43,662 nt of DNA, taken from Bryobacterales bacterium (lineage in GTDB: Bacteria; Acidobacteriota; Terriglobia; Bryobacterales; Bryobacteraceae). The notes under the pieces were generated by a model. The model worked only from the letters and a program-made list of their open reading frames with translations. It did not search any database and was not told the origin of the DNA. The position numbers and the translations under genes are program-made. Numbering within the stretch: position 1 is the stretch's first letter; every line of letters starts with the position of its first letter. Shown here one piece after another: positions 15,981-25,136 of the stretch. The stretch spans positions 1-43,662 of the forward strand of contig PLMF01000035.1 in assembly GCA_003142355.1 (NCBI GenBank). The letters run 5' to 3'.

Positions 15981-17444
15981 CTACGCCTTCAGCGCCACCA
16001 GTTCAATGCCTTCGTTTTTCCCCAGGTTCCGCGAGTACTTCTTCTCCGAGGGATTGTTCCAGTGTTCGTGCACCCCCAGGCTCGACAGCCGCTCGCCGCT
16101 GGGCATGTACACCGTCCCGGAGGGCGGCTTTTCGATCAGCGCCGCTTCGTGCAGGTAGTTATCCGGGTTGCCGCGCACCTGGGGTTGTCGCGGTTCGGAC
16201 CGTAGAAAGTCGAGACCTACCGAGTCCATGGCCACCGGATCTTGCGACATCAAAATGCTGGACGTCCAATGGTCGCCGAACGAGACAAAGCGAACCACGT
16301 CCATTTCGGAGTGCTCGGCCGTATACAGTCCGTCGATCATGTAGAGCATATTCTTGCGGCCGAGTTGATTATGGGCCATGATGTCGGTGAAGACGCTGTA
16401 CGAACCCATGGGCCTGGTCTTCTGGATCCAGCCGGCGTGAAACGGCCTGGGTCCCCAGTAATCCAGATGCTCCCAGTAGATGGAGCCGAAGTTGTTCTTG
16501 GTGGTCAAGGTCACCCCAGCCACCTCGTGCGCCCGCCAGTTCGCCAGGTTGATGCGGTACTTGGCTTCCACCACCAGCGTGGGAACGCGCAATATCGGGT
16601 GAAGAGTCTTGGCGATTTCCGGGTCGGAAAAGTGCAGCGGGTCGGTACTGTCCGGAATCGGTGCGATGCGTCCTTCGCCGGCCATTTTCGTATTGCACAT
16701 GAAGGTGATGTCCCGGAAGGCATCTCCATTGGCCCGGATCCGGTTGTAAATGGGATCGCCGATGTAGCGGCCGTCCGCCACGTCGTAAATGGTGATATCC
16801 TTTCCCGGCACCCCCGCGACGTTGACCAGTTGCCTGACCAAGGCATTGATCACATGAGGGCTGCACATCCCCTTCTTCGTCGCTGCCAGCCAGTTGTCCT
16901 TCTTGTGGTCGTAATTCGAATTGAACTTAATGGTGATCTTCTCACCCGGTTTGTAGCCGGCGTCCGCCCCGTTGCGCGTCTTGTTGAAGTAACGGAAGAG
17001 AGCGTCCCAGGCCTCCTTGTCGTTCTTCCCGCCGGACAGGTTCTGGAGGCTTTTGGATACCATGCGCTCGACCAAAGGTCCATTGGTGTTGGCATCGTCC
17101 CACCACTCTCCGGTCTTGCCATCCCAGGTAGCGACCTCCGGATTATGCACCCAGGAAACCCTGCCGGGGTGTATGCCTCTGCCCACGCCCAGCGGCTTGT
17201 TGGAGCCATCCGAGGGATAGAAGAACTCGCCCTGAAGAGGCCGGAACCCGGGCGGGATCATCCCCGGTCCGGGAGCACCAGGAGCGCCGGGCGCGCCCGG
17301 GCGCGGTGGGCCTTGCGGGGCCGCTTGCGACGGCTGCGGCGCTTGCGCCTGCGCGCTCGCAGTGCAGGTCGCCGCGAGCGGAAGCAACGCGGCACCGGCG
17401 GATGCGGCCATGACATCACGCCGCGAGATATTCTTGTCGTTCAT
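15981..17444 (-). CDS. Tat-exported DUF362-family protein
   Basis: The start is set at ATG 17444 (GGAGAT six bases before), 16 codons into the longest frame. The 487-residue protein begins with a twin-arginine signal (ISRRDVMAASAGAALLPLAA), then a Pro/Ala/Gly-rich segment with GAPGAPGAPGPG. The body carries DUF362-type features: YKPGEKITIKFNSNY, ITIYDVADGRYIG, RVPTLVVEAKYRINLANWRAH, GVTLTTKNNFGSIYW and SQDPVAMDSVGLDFLRSEP. No cysteine cluster is seen. Function is unknown; the family is often linked to redox or sugar clusters in Acidobacteriota. It lies 67 bases after the first TonB receptor gene, with a strong hairpin between, and is probably the last gene of that unit. Confidence 0.82.
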   Translation of the reverse strand: MNDKNISRRDVMAASAGAALLPLAATCTASAQAQAPQPSQAAPQGPPRPGAPGAPGAPGPGMIPPGFRPLQGEFFYPSDGSNKPLGVGRGIHPGRVSWVHNPEVATWDGKTGEWWDDANTNGPLVERMVSKSLQNLSGGKNDKEAWDALFRYFNKTRNGADAGYKPGEKITIKFNSNYDHKKDNWLAATKKGMCSPHVINALVRQLVNVAGVPGKDITIYDVADGRYIGDPIYNRIRANGDAFRDITFMCNTKMAGEGRIAPIPDSTDPLHFSDPEIAKTLHPILRVPTLVVEAKYRINLANWRAHEVAGVTLTTKNNFGSIYWEHLDYWGPRPFHAGWIQKTRPMGSYSVFTDIMAHNQLGRKNMLYMIDGLYTAEHSEMDVVRFVSFGDHWTSSILMSQDPVAMDSVGLDFLRSEPRQPQVRGNPDNYLHEAALIEKPPSGTVYMPSGERLSSLGVHEHWNNPSEKKYSRNLGKNEGIELVALKA

Positions 17445-17465
17445 ACCTTGATCTCCGTTATTTGA

Positions 17466-17497
17466 ATGAGGTGACTCGCCACCTCGAGTCACCTCAT
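17466..17497. repeat. Perfect 13-bp inverted repeat between TonB receptor and DUF362 genes
   Basis: ATGAGGTGACTCG (17466-17478) and CGAGTCACCTCAT (17485-17497) are perfect complements around a six-base loop. In the minus-strand transcript this hairpin falls after the receptor stop codon and ahead of the DUF362 ribosome site. It has no long U run, so it is more likely an mRNA-stabilising or attenuating element than a full terminator. A protein-binding palindrome is the alternative. Confidence 0.8.
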
Positions 17498-17510
17498 TTA
17501 TAGTATGTGT

Positions 17511-20500
17511 TCAGAACGTCAGCCGAAGCGCGAGCTGAATCAATCGCGGCGAATTCAACTGGCTGGTAATGATCCCGAACGTGTTGGAGGCGCCACTAGC
17601 GGTGGTCGCCACCGTGTTCGGGTTGCCGAACTGCACGCGGTTGAACAGGTTAAACGCCTCGGCACGGAACTGGAGCTTGAACCGCTCGGTGATGCTGGTG
17701 TTCTTGTAGATCGACGCGTTCCAGTTGTTGGTTCCGGGACCGCGCAGGGCCGGGTCCGTGCGGCTCTCGTTACCGAAGGTGTAAGCGGTCGGCACGCTAT
17801 AGCATGACGTGTTGAAGTATCCGTTCAGGCGGCTCTGAATCGGGCCGCTGAGGACCGGGCTGCAGCCGGGTGTCACGTTCGGCCGAAAGCCCGTGTTCAA
17901 CCCGGTAGTGTTCGGGCTCGCGGTAATGCCCAGGGGGAAGCCGTCCTGGAAAGTGGCCAGGCCGTTGATGCCCCAGCCCGAAATCACTTTGTCGGCGATA
18001 CCTTTCACTCCCGGCAACAACTTCTTCCCCTTGCCGATGGGGAAGTCTTCCACCCAACTGACGGTCAGGCGCGAACGCGAGTCGAAGCTCGAGAGCCCGT
18101 ACTCGCCCTTCATGTTGTACCAGTTCTGGATAGCGGCAACACCCGTCGTATCCAGCCACGAGGTCAACGTTTCCACGTTGGACATGATCTTCGAGAACGT
18201 ATACGCCGCCAGCAGCGTGCCGCCATCGCTGAACCTCTTCTCCACCTTGGCCTGGAGGGCCTGGTAGGAGCTTTGCCCGATGTAGCCGCCGCGATCAAGA
18301 GCCGACGTGTACTGCGGGAATGGCAGCAGCAACTGCCCTTGCGCGACGGTCGCCGCCGTCAGGATGCCGTTCTGGACCTTGCCGTAGAACGGATTCGGCA
18401 CCAGGGTTTTCAGCGCGGTACCCTGGGACATATAGCTCGGATTGATCTGATCGATTTGTTGGTTGCCTAGCGGCAGGTGAGTGCCCTTCAGCCCCACGTA
18501 AGAAGCCTCGACAGCCAAGTTGCCGGGCAATTGGCGCTGGAGCGTGAAGTTCCACTGGTAAGTGCTCGGCCACTTGTGGTCTCCCATCTCCGTGTTGCCG
18601 CTGATGCCGAGCAGAACCGACTGGAAGTTGGAGTTGCGCCCCGGAGTAAACAGGAACCCGTTCGGAAACGGATTGCTCATCGGGTTCAGCGCGGTTACCT
18701 CTCCGTCGATCGTGCTGGCCACATTGTTGATGAGGTAGTTGACGTTCGCCTGCGTCGGCCCTTCCGGGAACTGGATGTTTCCCGGCGGGAAGAACAGGCC
18801 CGCGCCGGTCCGGATCACCGTCTTATCGTTGAGGCGGTAGGCGATGCCCACGCGGGGCGCGAAACCCGTCCAATGCTCCGGATACAAGCCGCGCTGCGGA
18901 TGGCCCGGCGAGTTCACCAGGACATACGCGCCCAGCACCGGCTGCCCATTGAGGGTCACGCCGCTGAGCGCTGGATTCGCGAGGTACGGATCGAACACAT
19001 CCTGGCGATCGAAGCGCTCGGTATAAACACCCGGAATCTCCCAGCGGACGCCGTAGTTGATGGTCAGCTTCGAGGTTGCCTGCCAGGCATCGTTGGCGTA
19101 GTAGCCCTGGTAATGCATGCCGCCCGCGGTCCATGGCGCGATCTGGAGGATGCCGCTGGCCGGGTAGCCGAGCAGGAAGTCCGCGAAGGAAGCACCCGTC
19201 GAGGCCCCGGTCACGGTGGCGGCGTTCGCGTTGGAGGCGGTGAACAGGTTGTCGAACGTGAGGACGCCACCCGGCTGGTTGTTCTGGAAGTAGTTGATAT
19301 CCATGCGGCGCGCCTCGCCGCCGAACTTGATGCTGTGCTTGCCGACCATCTTCGTCAGGCTGCCCGTCAGCGTGTAGATGTTGTCGCGCGAGCCCAGCAA
19401 CCCGCCGCCGATAAAGTTGTAGCCGCTAACGGACATATACATCGGCGTATTCGAATTGGCATACCCGTTGCCCGTGCTGATCTGGTTCATGTAGGACGGG
19501 TAGCCGAGCTTCGTCATGTCGTAGCCCGTAAAGCCCGGGACGCGGTGGTAGAACCAGCGCATGAACCCGGCCCGGACGTCCACGATCGTCGTGGGGGACA
19601 AAGAGTAGGTGTCCGCCAGAACCGCCTGGTCCGTGACAAAACCTTCAGGAGAATACGGGTCGCCGTTCAGGAAACCGTTGCCGTAGGTGTCCACCGGCAG
19701 GTTGGACGACCCCCAGCGGGTATAGCGGGCCAGAACGCGCTGCCTGTCGTTTACGTTCCAGTCGACGCGCTCGGTGGCTTGGTCGTTATTGCCGCCCGTG
19801 GAGCGGTTCACGTTGTAGTTAGAGACATAGGTGTACTGAGCGCCCGGACCATTGGGGGCGCCATACGCCGGGAAATTCACGTAAGCCTGCGCTACCGGAT
19901 TGACCCGGCTGGCGGGAATGAAGTTGTTGGGGAACGGCGTACGCGCCGCCCCGGCTTTGTAGGTTTGCGCGGTGGTGCCGCCCGGGCAGACGGCGTTGCC
20001 ATACGCGCCGCACTGGGTCAGCGGGTCGTAGATGGCGACCACCTGGCCGTTTGAAGCATAGTATTTGGAGAAATCGCCCTTGAGTTCCTCCAGCGTCGGC
20101 ACGGTTGTAGTGAAGACGTTGCCGGCCCGCTGCCGGTAACCTTCCCAGTTTCCGTAGAAGAACAACTTGTCTTTCTTGATCGGTCCGCCGATGCCGAAGC
20201 CGTACTGGTTCTGTGTGAACGGCGGCCGGGACAGTCCGGACTTGTTGCCGAAAAACGTATTCGCATTCAGAACCTTGGCCCGGAAGAACTCATAGACGTC
20301 GCCATGGTACGAATTGGTACCGGACTTGGACGTCATATTGATCACGCCGCCCGTGAAGCGGCCGTATTCGGCGCTGTTGTTGTTGGTCTGCACGCGGAAT
20401 TCGGCAACCGCGTCCTGGCTCGGCACCATGGCCACCAGGTTGCCGTAAGTGGTGGTCATCGGCATGCCGTCAAACAGCGTGGCGCTCTGGTTCGCCGTGC

Positions 20501-21065
20501 CGCCGCCCACCTGGTAGTTGCCCGCCGCGAACACGTTCTTTCCGGTCAGGCTGCCATCGGAGCTGCCCTGGGGTACAACTCCCGGTACCATGTTGACCAG
20601 GTTCAGAACGTTGCGGCCGTTGAGCGGCATCTCCTGAACTTGGCGATCCGACACCACCTGGCTGAGGGTGGCGTTCTCGGTCTGCAACAGCGGCGCTTCG
20701 GCGGTCACCTCCAACGACTGCGTCACATCGCCCACCTGCATCGCCACGTCCCCGCGAACGACGGCTTCCACGCTCACCTGGATCTGGTCGCGAGTGTAAT
20801 GCCTAAAACCTTTCTGCTCGATATCCAACTTGTAGTTGCCAGGCACAAGATTGACAAACCGATAGATGCCGTCCGACCCGGTCGCAGCAGTGCGGCGCTC
20901 GCCGGTCCCGGCGTTTGTCAATGTGACGCTCGCCCCCTGCAAGACAGCGCCCGACGGGTCAGTCACGGTTCCGAGAATCGAACCGTAAAACCCCTGGCCC
21001 AGACAGACTGCGGCGAGAATCGCCGCCACAACTAATGCTTTCAGCACGCTAGATTTGCTACCCAT
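17511..21065 (-). CDS. TonB-dependent receptor, Oar/CarboxypepD-reg type (copy 1)
   Basis: From ATG 21065 the protein has 1184 residues (the frame opens three codons earlier at TTG; GGAGGAG precedes). It has a signal peptide to about residue 25. A carboxypeptidase-regulatory-like beta-sandwich (about 28-110) starts FYGSILGTVTDPSGAVLQGA. A plug domain has the hallmark MPLNGRNVLNLVNMVPGVVP. A long C-terminal beta-barrel ends in an aromatic residue (LIQLALRLTF). Such Acidobacteriota receptors are believed to import oligosaccharides or other large ligands across the outer membrane with TonB energy; no SusD partner is present. It is a close paralogue of the next gene upstream, collinear over its whole length. 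It has its own promoter and operator (21117-21188). Confidence 0.93.
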   Translation of the reverse strand: MGSKSSVLKALVVAAILAAVCLGQGFYGSILGTVTDPSGAVLQGASVTLTNAGTGERRTAATGSDGIYRFVNLVPGNYKLDIEQKGFRHYTRDQIQVSVEAVVRGDVAMQVGDVTQSLEVTAEAPLLQTENATLSQVVSDRQVQEMPLNGRNVLNLVNMVPGVVPQGSSDGSLTGKNVFAAGNYQVGGGTANQSATLFDGMPMTTTYGNLVAMVPSQDAVAEFRVQTNNNSAEYGRFTGGVINMTSKSGTNSYHGDVYEFFRAKVLNANTFFGNKSGLSRPPFTQNQYGFGIGGPIKKDKLFFYGNWEGYRQRAGNVFTTTVPTLEELKGDFSKYYASNGQVVAIYDPLTQCGAYGNAVCPGGTTAQTYKAGAARTPFPNNFIPASRVNPVAQAYVNFPAYGAPNGPGAQYTYVSNYNVNRSTGGNNDQATERVDWNVNDRQRVLARYTRWGSSNLPVDTYGNGFLNGDPYSPEGFVTDQAVLADTYSLSPTTIVDVRAGFMRWFYHRVPGFTGYDMTKLGYPSYMNQISTGNGYANSNTPMYMSVSGYNFIGGGLLGSRDNIYTLTGSLTKMVGKHSIKFGGEARRMDINYFQNNQPGGVLTFDNLFTASNANAATVTGASTGASFADFLLGYPASGILQIAPWTAGGMHYQGYYANDAWQATSKLTINYGVRWEIPGVYTERFDRQDVFDPYLANPALSGVTLNGQPVLGAYVLVNSPGHPQRGLYPEHWTGFAPRVGIAYRLNDKTVIRTGAGLFFPPGNIQFPEGPTQANVNYLINNVASTIDGEVTALNPMSNPFPNGFLFTPGRNSNFQSVLLGISGNTEMGDHKWPSTYQWNFTLQRQLPGNLAVEASYVGLKGTHLPLGNQQIDQINPSYMSQGTALKTLVPNPFYGKVQNGILTAATVAQGQLLLPFPQYTSALDRGGYIGQSSYQALQAKVEKRFSDGGTLLAAYTFSKIMSNVETLTSWLDTTGVAAIQNWYNMKGEYGLSSFDSRSRLTVSWVEDFPIGKGKKLLPGVKGIADKVISGWGINGLATFQDGFPLGITASPNTTGLNTGFRPNVTPGCSPVLSGPIQSRLNGYFNTSCYSVPTAYTFGNESRTDPALRGPGTNNWNASIYKNTSITERFKLQFRAEAFNLFNRVQFGNPNTVATTASGASNTFGIITSQLNSPRLIQLALRLTF

Positions 21066-21116
21066 GAAGCACAACTCCTCCCACGTTGAGGTTACTCAGC
21101 CCGCCAGACAATCGTT

Positions 21117-21134
21117 GCGCATTATACAATACGC
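21117..21134. promoter_or_regulatory. 18-bp near-palindromic operator, site 2
   Basis: GCGCATTATACAATACGC is nearly its own reverse complement and differs by only a few symmetric positions from site 3 in front of the paralogous receptor. It lies 25 bases downstream of the -10 box of a strong promoter, in the transcribed leader, a position suited to roadblock repression. Its minus-strand reading also contains TATAAT. Confidence 0.65.
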
Positions 21135-21159
21135 TTTGTTTGGCTGGCTAGTTACCTGA

Positions 21160-21188
21160 ATTGTAAGAGGGATTCGACTCGAAGTCAA
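21160..21188 (-). promoter_or_regulatory. Sigma-70 promoter of TonB receptor copy 1
   Basis: On the minus strand TTGACT (21183-21188) and TACAAT (21160-21165) are separated by 17 bases. The same two boxes with the same spacing and nearly the same spacer occur in front of the second receptor gene. Confidence 0.75.
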
Positions 21189-21291
21189 GGGGATTTGAAA
21201 AGGACGCCAGCGATTCCGCAAACCGGGGGTTGCTCCAGAGGCAGCGCGCTGATTTGGCGCGAGTTGGCGGTAGAGGGCGGGCATGTGGAAA

Positions 21292-21328
21292 TTGTCAGGG
21301 CCCTTGGAGGACGCAAGAGCCCTGACAA
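21292..21328. terminator. Inverted repeat downstream of TonB receptor copy 2
   Basis: TTGTCAGGGC (21292-21301) and GCCCTGACAA (21319-21328) are perfect complements with a 17-base loop, about 50 bases after the stop of the receptor gene ending at 21377. On the minus strand the stem is followed by ATTTCC, a weak U tract. A terminator or transcript-end stabiliser is likely, consistent with the separate promoter of copy 1. Confidence 0.55.
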
Positions 21329-21376
21329 ACCGGTCGCGGTGACTCTCCGCTACGTTCTGGCCTGAGTCACCTGAAT

Positions 21377-24300
21377 TCAGTACGTCAGCCGAAGCGCGAG
21401 CTGGATCAGCCTCGGCGAATTCAATTGCGTCGAGATAATTCCGAAGGTGTTGCCCGCGGCGGTGCTGGCGACCAGGCCCGGGTTGCCGAACTGCACCCGG
21501 TTGAAGAGGTTGAAGGCCTCCGCGCGGAACTCCAGGTTAAAGCGCTCGGAGATGGCCGTCTTCTTGAAAATCGAGGCGTTCCAGTTGTTGACTCCGGCGC
21601 CGCGCAGTACCGGGTCGGTGCGCCCTTCGCTGCCGAAGGTCCAAATTCCCGGCACCGAGTAGCAGGCGGTGTTGAAGTCCTTGTTCAGCCTCTGTTGGAT
21701 CGCGCCGCCGATGACGGGGTTGCAGCCGGCTGCCACGTTGGGCCGCAAGCCGGTGTTAAAGCCGGTCAGGTTCGGGGTCGCGGTGAAGGCCAGCGGGAAG
21801 CCATCCTGGAAGGTGGTCAGGCCGTTGACGCCCCAACCCGAAACGATCTTGTCCGCCACGCCCTTCACTCCCGGCAACAATTTCTTTCCCTTGCCGAATG
21901 GGAGATCCACCACGTAGCTGACGGTGAGGCGCGAGCGAGAATCGAAGCTGGAGATCGCGCGCTCGCCGCGCATGTTGTACCAGTCCTGGATGCCGCCGAG
22001 TCCAGTGCCGCTGGTGGCATTCGTATCCAACCAGGTCGTCAGCGTTTCCACGTTCGAGATGACTTTGGAGAACGTATAGGCTGCCAGCAGCATGCCGCCG
22101 GAAGAGAACCGTTTCTCCACCTTGGCCTGGAGCGCTTCATAGGTGCTGTTGCCCATGTAGGCCCCGGGATCGGCTCCCGAGGTGTACTGCGGGAAGGGCA
22201 GAAGGAGTTGTCCCCGCTGCACCGTCGGTTGCGTGATCGTACCATTCGAGGCGAGGCCGTAGAGCGGGTTCGGCACCTGCTGCTGCAGCGCGCTTCCCAT
22301 AGACAGCAGCGAGGTCGGAATGGCATTGATCTGGTACGCGCCCTGCGACAGGTTGGTCCCTTTCAGTCCCACATAGGAAGCCTCGACAGCCGCGTCGCCG
22401 CGGAACTGGTGCTGAATGGTGAAGTTCCACTGCATGGTGTACGGGTAGTTTATGTTTTCCAGCGGGAATTTGACGCTGGCCACGCCAAGCAGCCGTTGCT
22501 GGAAGTTCGGATTGCGCCCCGGCGCATATACGAAGCCGTTTGGAAAGGGATTGTTGAACGTGTTCACCGGGGTTATGGAGCTGTTGTTCGTAGAGACCAT
22601 CTGGTTGATGATGTAGTTGACCGGCGACTGGCAGGGCCCTTCCGGAAAGTTTATGTTGGCCGGGGCGAAGAACTCGCCGGCGCCCGTCCGGATCACCGTC
22701 TTATCGCTCAAGCGGTAGGCGAGGCCGATGCGGGGCGCGAACAAGTGCCACTGCTCCGGGCGGAGGCCGCGCTCCGGGTGGCCCGGCGTATCCACCAGGA
22801 CAAATGCGCCCTTAAGCGGCTGGCCGTTGACCGGCGCATTCGCCGTTACCGGGTTGACCAGGGTCGGGTCGAAGGTAACCAGGTTGTTAAACCGTTCGGT
22901 GTAAACCCCAGGGATCTCCCAGCGCACGCCCAGGTTCACGGTGAGCCTTGAGCCCACCTGGAACGCGTCGTTGGCGTAGTATCCCTGGTAGTGCATGCCG
23001 CCCGCCGTAAACGGAGCGATCTGCTGGATCCCGCTCGCCACGTCCCCCAGCAGGAAGGAGGCGAAACTGCCGCCCGTTCCGCCGCCCGCATTGCTTGCCG
23101 CGGTGAACAGGTTGTCGAAGGTGTAGACGCCGCCCGGCTGGTTGTTCTGGAAGTAGTTGATGTCCATGCGGCGCCACTCGGCGCCGAACTTCAAGGTGTG
23201 GCGGCCGATGATCTTGACGAGGCTGGTGGTAAGCGTGTAGGTATTGTCGCGGGAGTAAAGCAACCCGCCGCCAATGAAGTTATAACCACTAATCGACAGA
23301 TACGGCGGCGTAGACGAATTGCTGAACCCGTTGCCCGCGTCGATCGTATTCATATACGCCGGGAAGCCGAAGGTCTTCGCCAAGTCGGTTCCGACGTGGC
23401 CGGGAGTCCGGCCGTAGAACCAGCGCATGAACCCCGCCCGGACATCGAAGATCGTGGTGGGGCTCAGGGAGAAGGTGTCGGCCAAAACGGCCTGGTCGGT
23501 GATGAAGCCCTCGGGAGAGTACGGGTCGCCCTGCAGGAAGCCGTTGCCGTAGGTGTTCACCGGCAGGTTGGCCGACTTCCAGCGCGTATAGCGCGCCAGG
23601 ATGCGTTGATTGTCGCTCACGTTCCAGTCGCCACGGAAGTTGCCCTGGTCGTTGCTTCCGCCCGTCGCGACATTCCGGTTGAAGTTGAAATTGTGCGTGA
23701 AATTCGCGCCTGAGCCGGTGGGCAGCGCAAAGGCCGGGTAGTTCACGTAAGCCAGCGACACCGGGTTGATCCGGTTGGTGGGAATGACGTTGCCGGGGAA
23801 CGGCGTGCGCTGCGCCCCGGTGGCCGGGCAGGCCCCGTTGTTGTACTGGCCACACTGGGTCAGCGGGTCGTAGATAGTGATCAGCCCGCCGGACCCATTG
23901 AGGTAACCGGAGAAATCGCCCTTCAACATCTGCGTGGTCGGCACCGTATCGGTGAAGGTGTTGCCCGCGTGCTGCCGGAAACCTTCGTAGGCGGCAAAGA
24001 AGAACAGCTTGTCCTTCTTGACCGGCCCGCCGATGCTGCTCCCAAACTGGTTCTGCACGAACGGCGGCCTGCTGAGCCCGGCGGCGTTGGCGAAAAACGT
24101 GTTCGCGTTCAGAACCTTGTTGCGCAGGAATTCAAAGGTGTCGCCATGGAACTGGTTGCTTCCGGATTTGGACGCCATGTTGATCACGCCGCCCGTAAAC
24201 CGGCCGTATTCCGCGCTGTTGTTATTGGTCTGGACGCGGAACTCGGAAACCGAATCCTGGCTCGGCACCAGCGCCACCAGGTTGCCATAGGTGGTGGTCA

Positions 24301-24916
24301 TCGGGATGCCGTCGTACAGCGTGGCGCTTTGGTTCGCCGTGCCGCCGCCAATCTGATAGTTACCCGCCGCGAACACGTTCTTCCCGGTCAAGCTCCCGTC
24401 GGAACTTGCTTGGGGTATCACACCCGGAACCATCGTCACCAGGTTCAGGACGTTGCGTCCGTTCAAGGGAAGCTCCTGGACGGTCCGCGCTGCCACAGAT
24501 TGGCTGAGCGACGCACTTTCCGTCTGTAGCAGCGCCGCTTCGGCGGTGACCTGGAACGACTGCGTCACTTCGCCCACCTGCATCGAGACATCCGCTCGGA
24601 CGGTAGCTTCCACGTTCACCTGGATCTGATCGCGGGTGTAGTGCTTAAACCCTTTCTGCTCAATGTCCAGCTTATAATTGCCCGGCACCAGATCGACAAA
24701 CCGGAAAATGCCGTCCGCCCCGGTCGGAGCGCTCCGGCGCTCGCCGGTTCCGTTGTTGGTCAATGAAACCGTTGCACCCTGCAAAATGGCGCCCGACGCG
24801 TCGGTTACGGTTCCCACAATCGAACCGTAAAACGTCTGGCCTAAACAGGCAATGGCGAGAAGCGCGATACCCGCCAGCAAGATCGAAGCCTTCAGTGCGA
24901 ATGATTTGCCACCCAT
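21377..24916 (-). CDS. TonB-dependent receptor, Oar/CarboxypepD-reg type (copy 2)
   Basis: From ATG 24916 (TTG in frame three codons earlier; GAGGAG upstream) the protein has 1179 residues. The domain order is the same as copy 1: signal peptide, regulatory-like domain (FYGSIVGTVTDASGAILQGA), plug with ELPLNGRNVLNLVTMVPGVI, and a large barrel ending LIQLALRLTY. The two copies share long identical stretches in plug and barrel strands and differ mostly in loops (for example the segment after NFPEGP), suggesting tandem duplication followed by ligand-loop divergence. It lies directly downstream of the ABC binding-protein gene, so outer- and inner-membrane uptake of one ligand class may be coupled. 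It has its own promoter and operator. Confidence 0.93.
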   Translation of the reverse strand: MGGKSFALKASILLAGIALLAIACLGQTFYGSIVGTVTDASGAILQGATVSLTNNGTGERRSAPTGADGIFRFVDLVPGNYKLDIEQKGFKHYTRDQIQVNVEATVRADVSMQVGEVTQSFQVTAEAALLQTESASLSQSVAARTVQELPLNGRNVLNLVTMVPGVIPQASSDGSLTGKNVFAAGNYQIGGGTANQSATLYDGIPMTTTYGNLVALVPSQDSVSEFRVQTNNNSAEYGRFTGGVINMASKSGSNQFHGDTFEFLRNKVLNANTFFANAAGLSRPPFVQNQFGSSIGGPVKKDKLFFFAAYEGFRQHAGNTFTDTVPTTQMLKGDFSGYLNGSGGLITIYDPLTQCGQYNNGACPATGAQRTPFPGNVIPTNRINPVSLAYVNYPAFALPTGSGANFTHNFNFNRNVATGGSNDQGNFRGDWNVSDNQRILARYTRWKSANLPVNTYGNGFLQGDPYSPEGFITDQAVLADTFSLSPTTIFDVRAGFMRWFYGRTPGHVGTDLAKTFGFPAYMNTIDAGNGFSNSSTPPYLSISGYNFIGGGLLYSRDNTYTLTTSLVKIIGRHTLKFGAEWRRMDINYFQNNQPGGVYTFDNLFTAASNAGGGTGGSFASFLLGDVASGIQQIAPFTAGGMHYQGYYANDAFQVGSRLTVNLGVRWEIPGVYTERFNNLVTFDPTLVNPVTANAPVNGQPLKGAFVLVDTPGHPERGLRPEQWHLFAPRIGLAYRLSDKTVIRTGAGEFFAPANINFPEGPCQSPVNYIINQMVSTNNSSITPVNTFNNPFPNGFVYAPGRNPNFQQRLLGVASVKFPLENINYPYTMQWNFTIQHQFRGDAAVEASYVGLKGTNLSQGAYQINAIPTSLLSMGSALQQQVPNPLYGLASNGTITQPTVQRGQLLLPFPQYTSGADPGAYMGNSTYEALQAKVEKRFSSGGMLLAAYTFSKVISNVETLTTWLDTNATSGTGLGGIQDWYNMRGERAISSFDSRSRLTVSYVVDLPFGKGKKLLPGVKGVADKIVSGWGVNGLTTFQDGFPLAFTATPNLTGFNTGLRPNVAAGCNPVIGGAIQQRLNKDFNTACYSVPGIWTFGSEGRTDPVLRGAGVNNWNASIFKKTAISERFNLEFRAEAFNLFNRVQFGNPGLVASTAAGNTFGIISTQLNSPRLIQLALRLTY

Positions 24917-24968
24917 GAAGCCCAACTCCTCTCACATTCAAAATTACTCAGCCCGCCTAGAAGCGTGT

Positions 24969-24986
24969 GCGTATTATACAATGCGC
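24969..24986. promoter_or_regulatory. 18-bp near-palindromic operator, site 3
   Basis: GCGTATTATACAATGCGC reads GCGCATTGTATAATACGC on the other strand; only four positions break perfect symmetry, as two conjugate purine/pyrimidine pairs. It occupies the same place relative to the promoter as site 2 and matches site 1 and the diverged iclR-side site 4 in layout. Confidence 0.65.
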
Positions 24987-25011
24987 TTTGCTTGTCAGGT
25001 TAGTCACCTGC

Positions 25012-25040
25012 ATTGTATGGGTGATTCGACTCGAAGTCAA
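25012..25040 (-). promoter_or_regulatory. Sigma-70 promoter of TonB receptor copy 2
   Basis: On the minus strand TTGACT (25035-25040), a 17-base spacer and TACAAT (25012-25017) precede the receptor by about 100 bases. The sequence lies in the gap after the ABC binding-protein gene, so the receptor can be expressed independently of the transporter operon. Confidence 0.75.
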
Positions 25041-25136
25041 GGAAATTTGAACGATTTGAACAGGATTTCAACCGCGAGATTCGAGCCCTGTTGTCGGTGT
25101 CGCGGCCCTCTCTTCGCACGCCGTCCAGACCCCCGG

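Noticed and set aside
17280..17345. GGAGCACCAGGAGCGCCGG-like short repeats
   Set aside because: They encode a Gly-Ala-Pro linker after the Tat signal of the DUF362 protein. This is coding low complexity, not a regulatory repeat.
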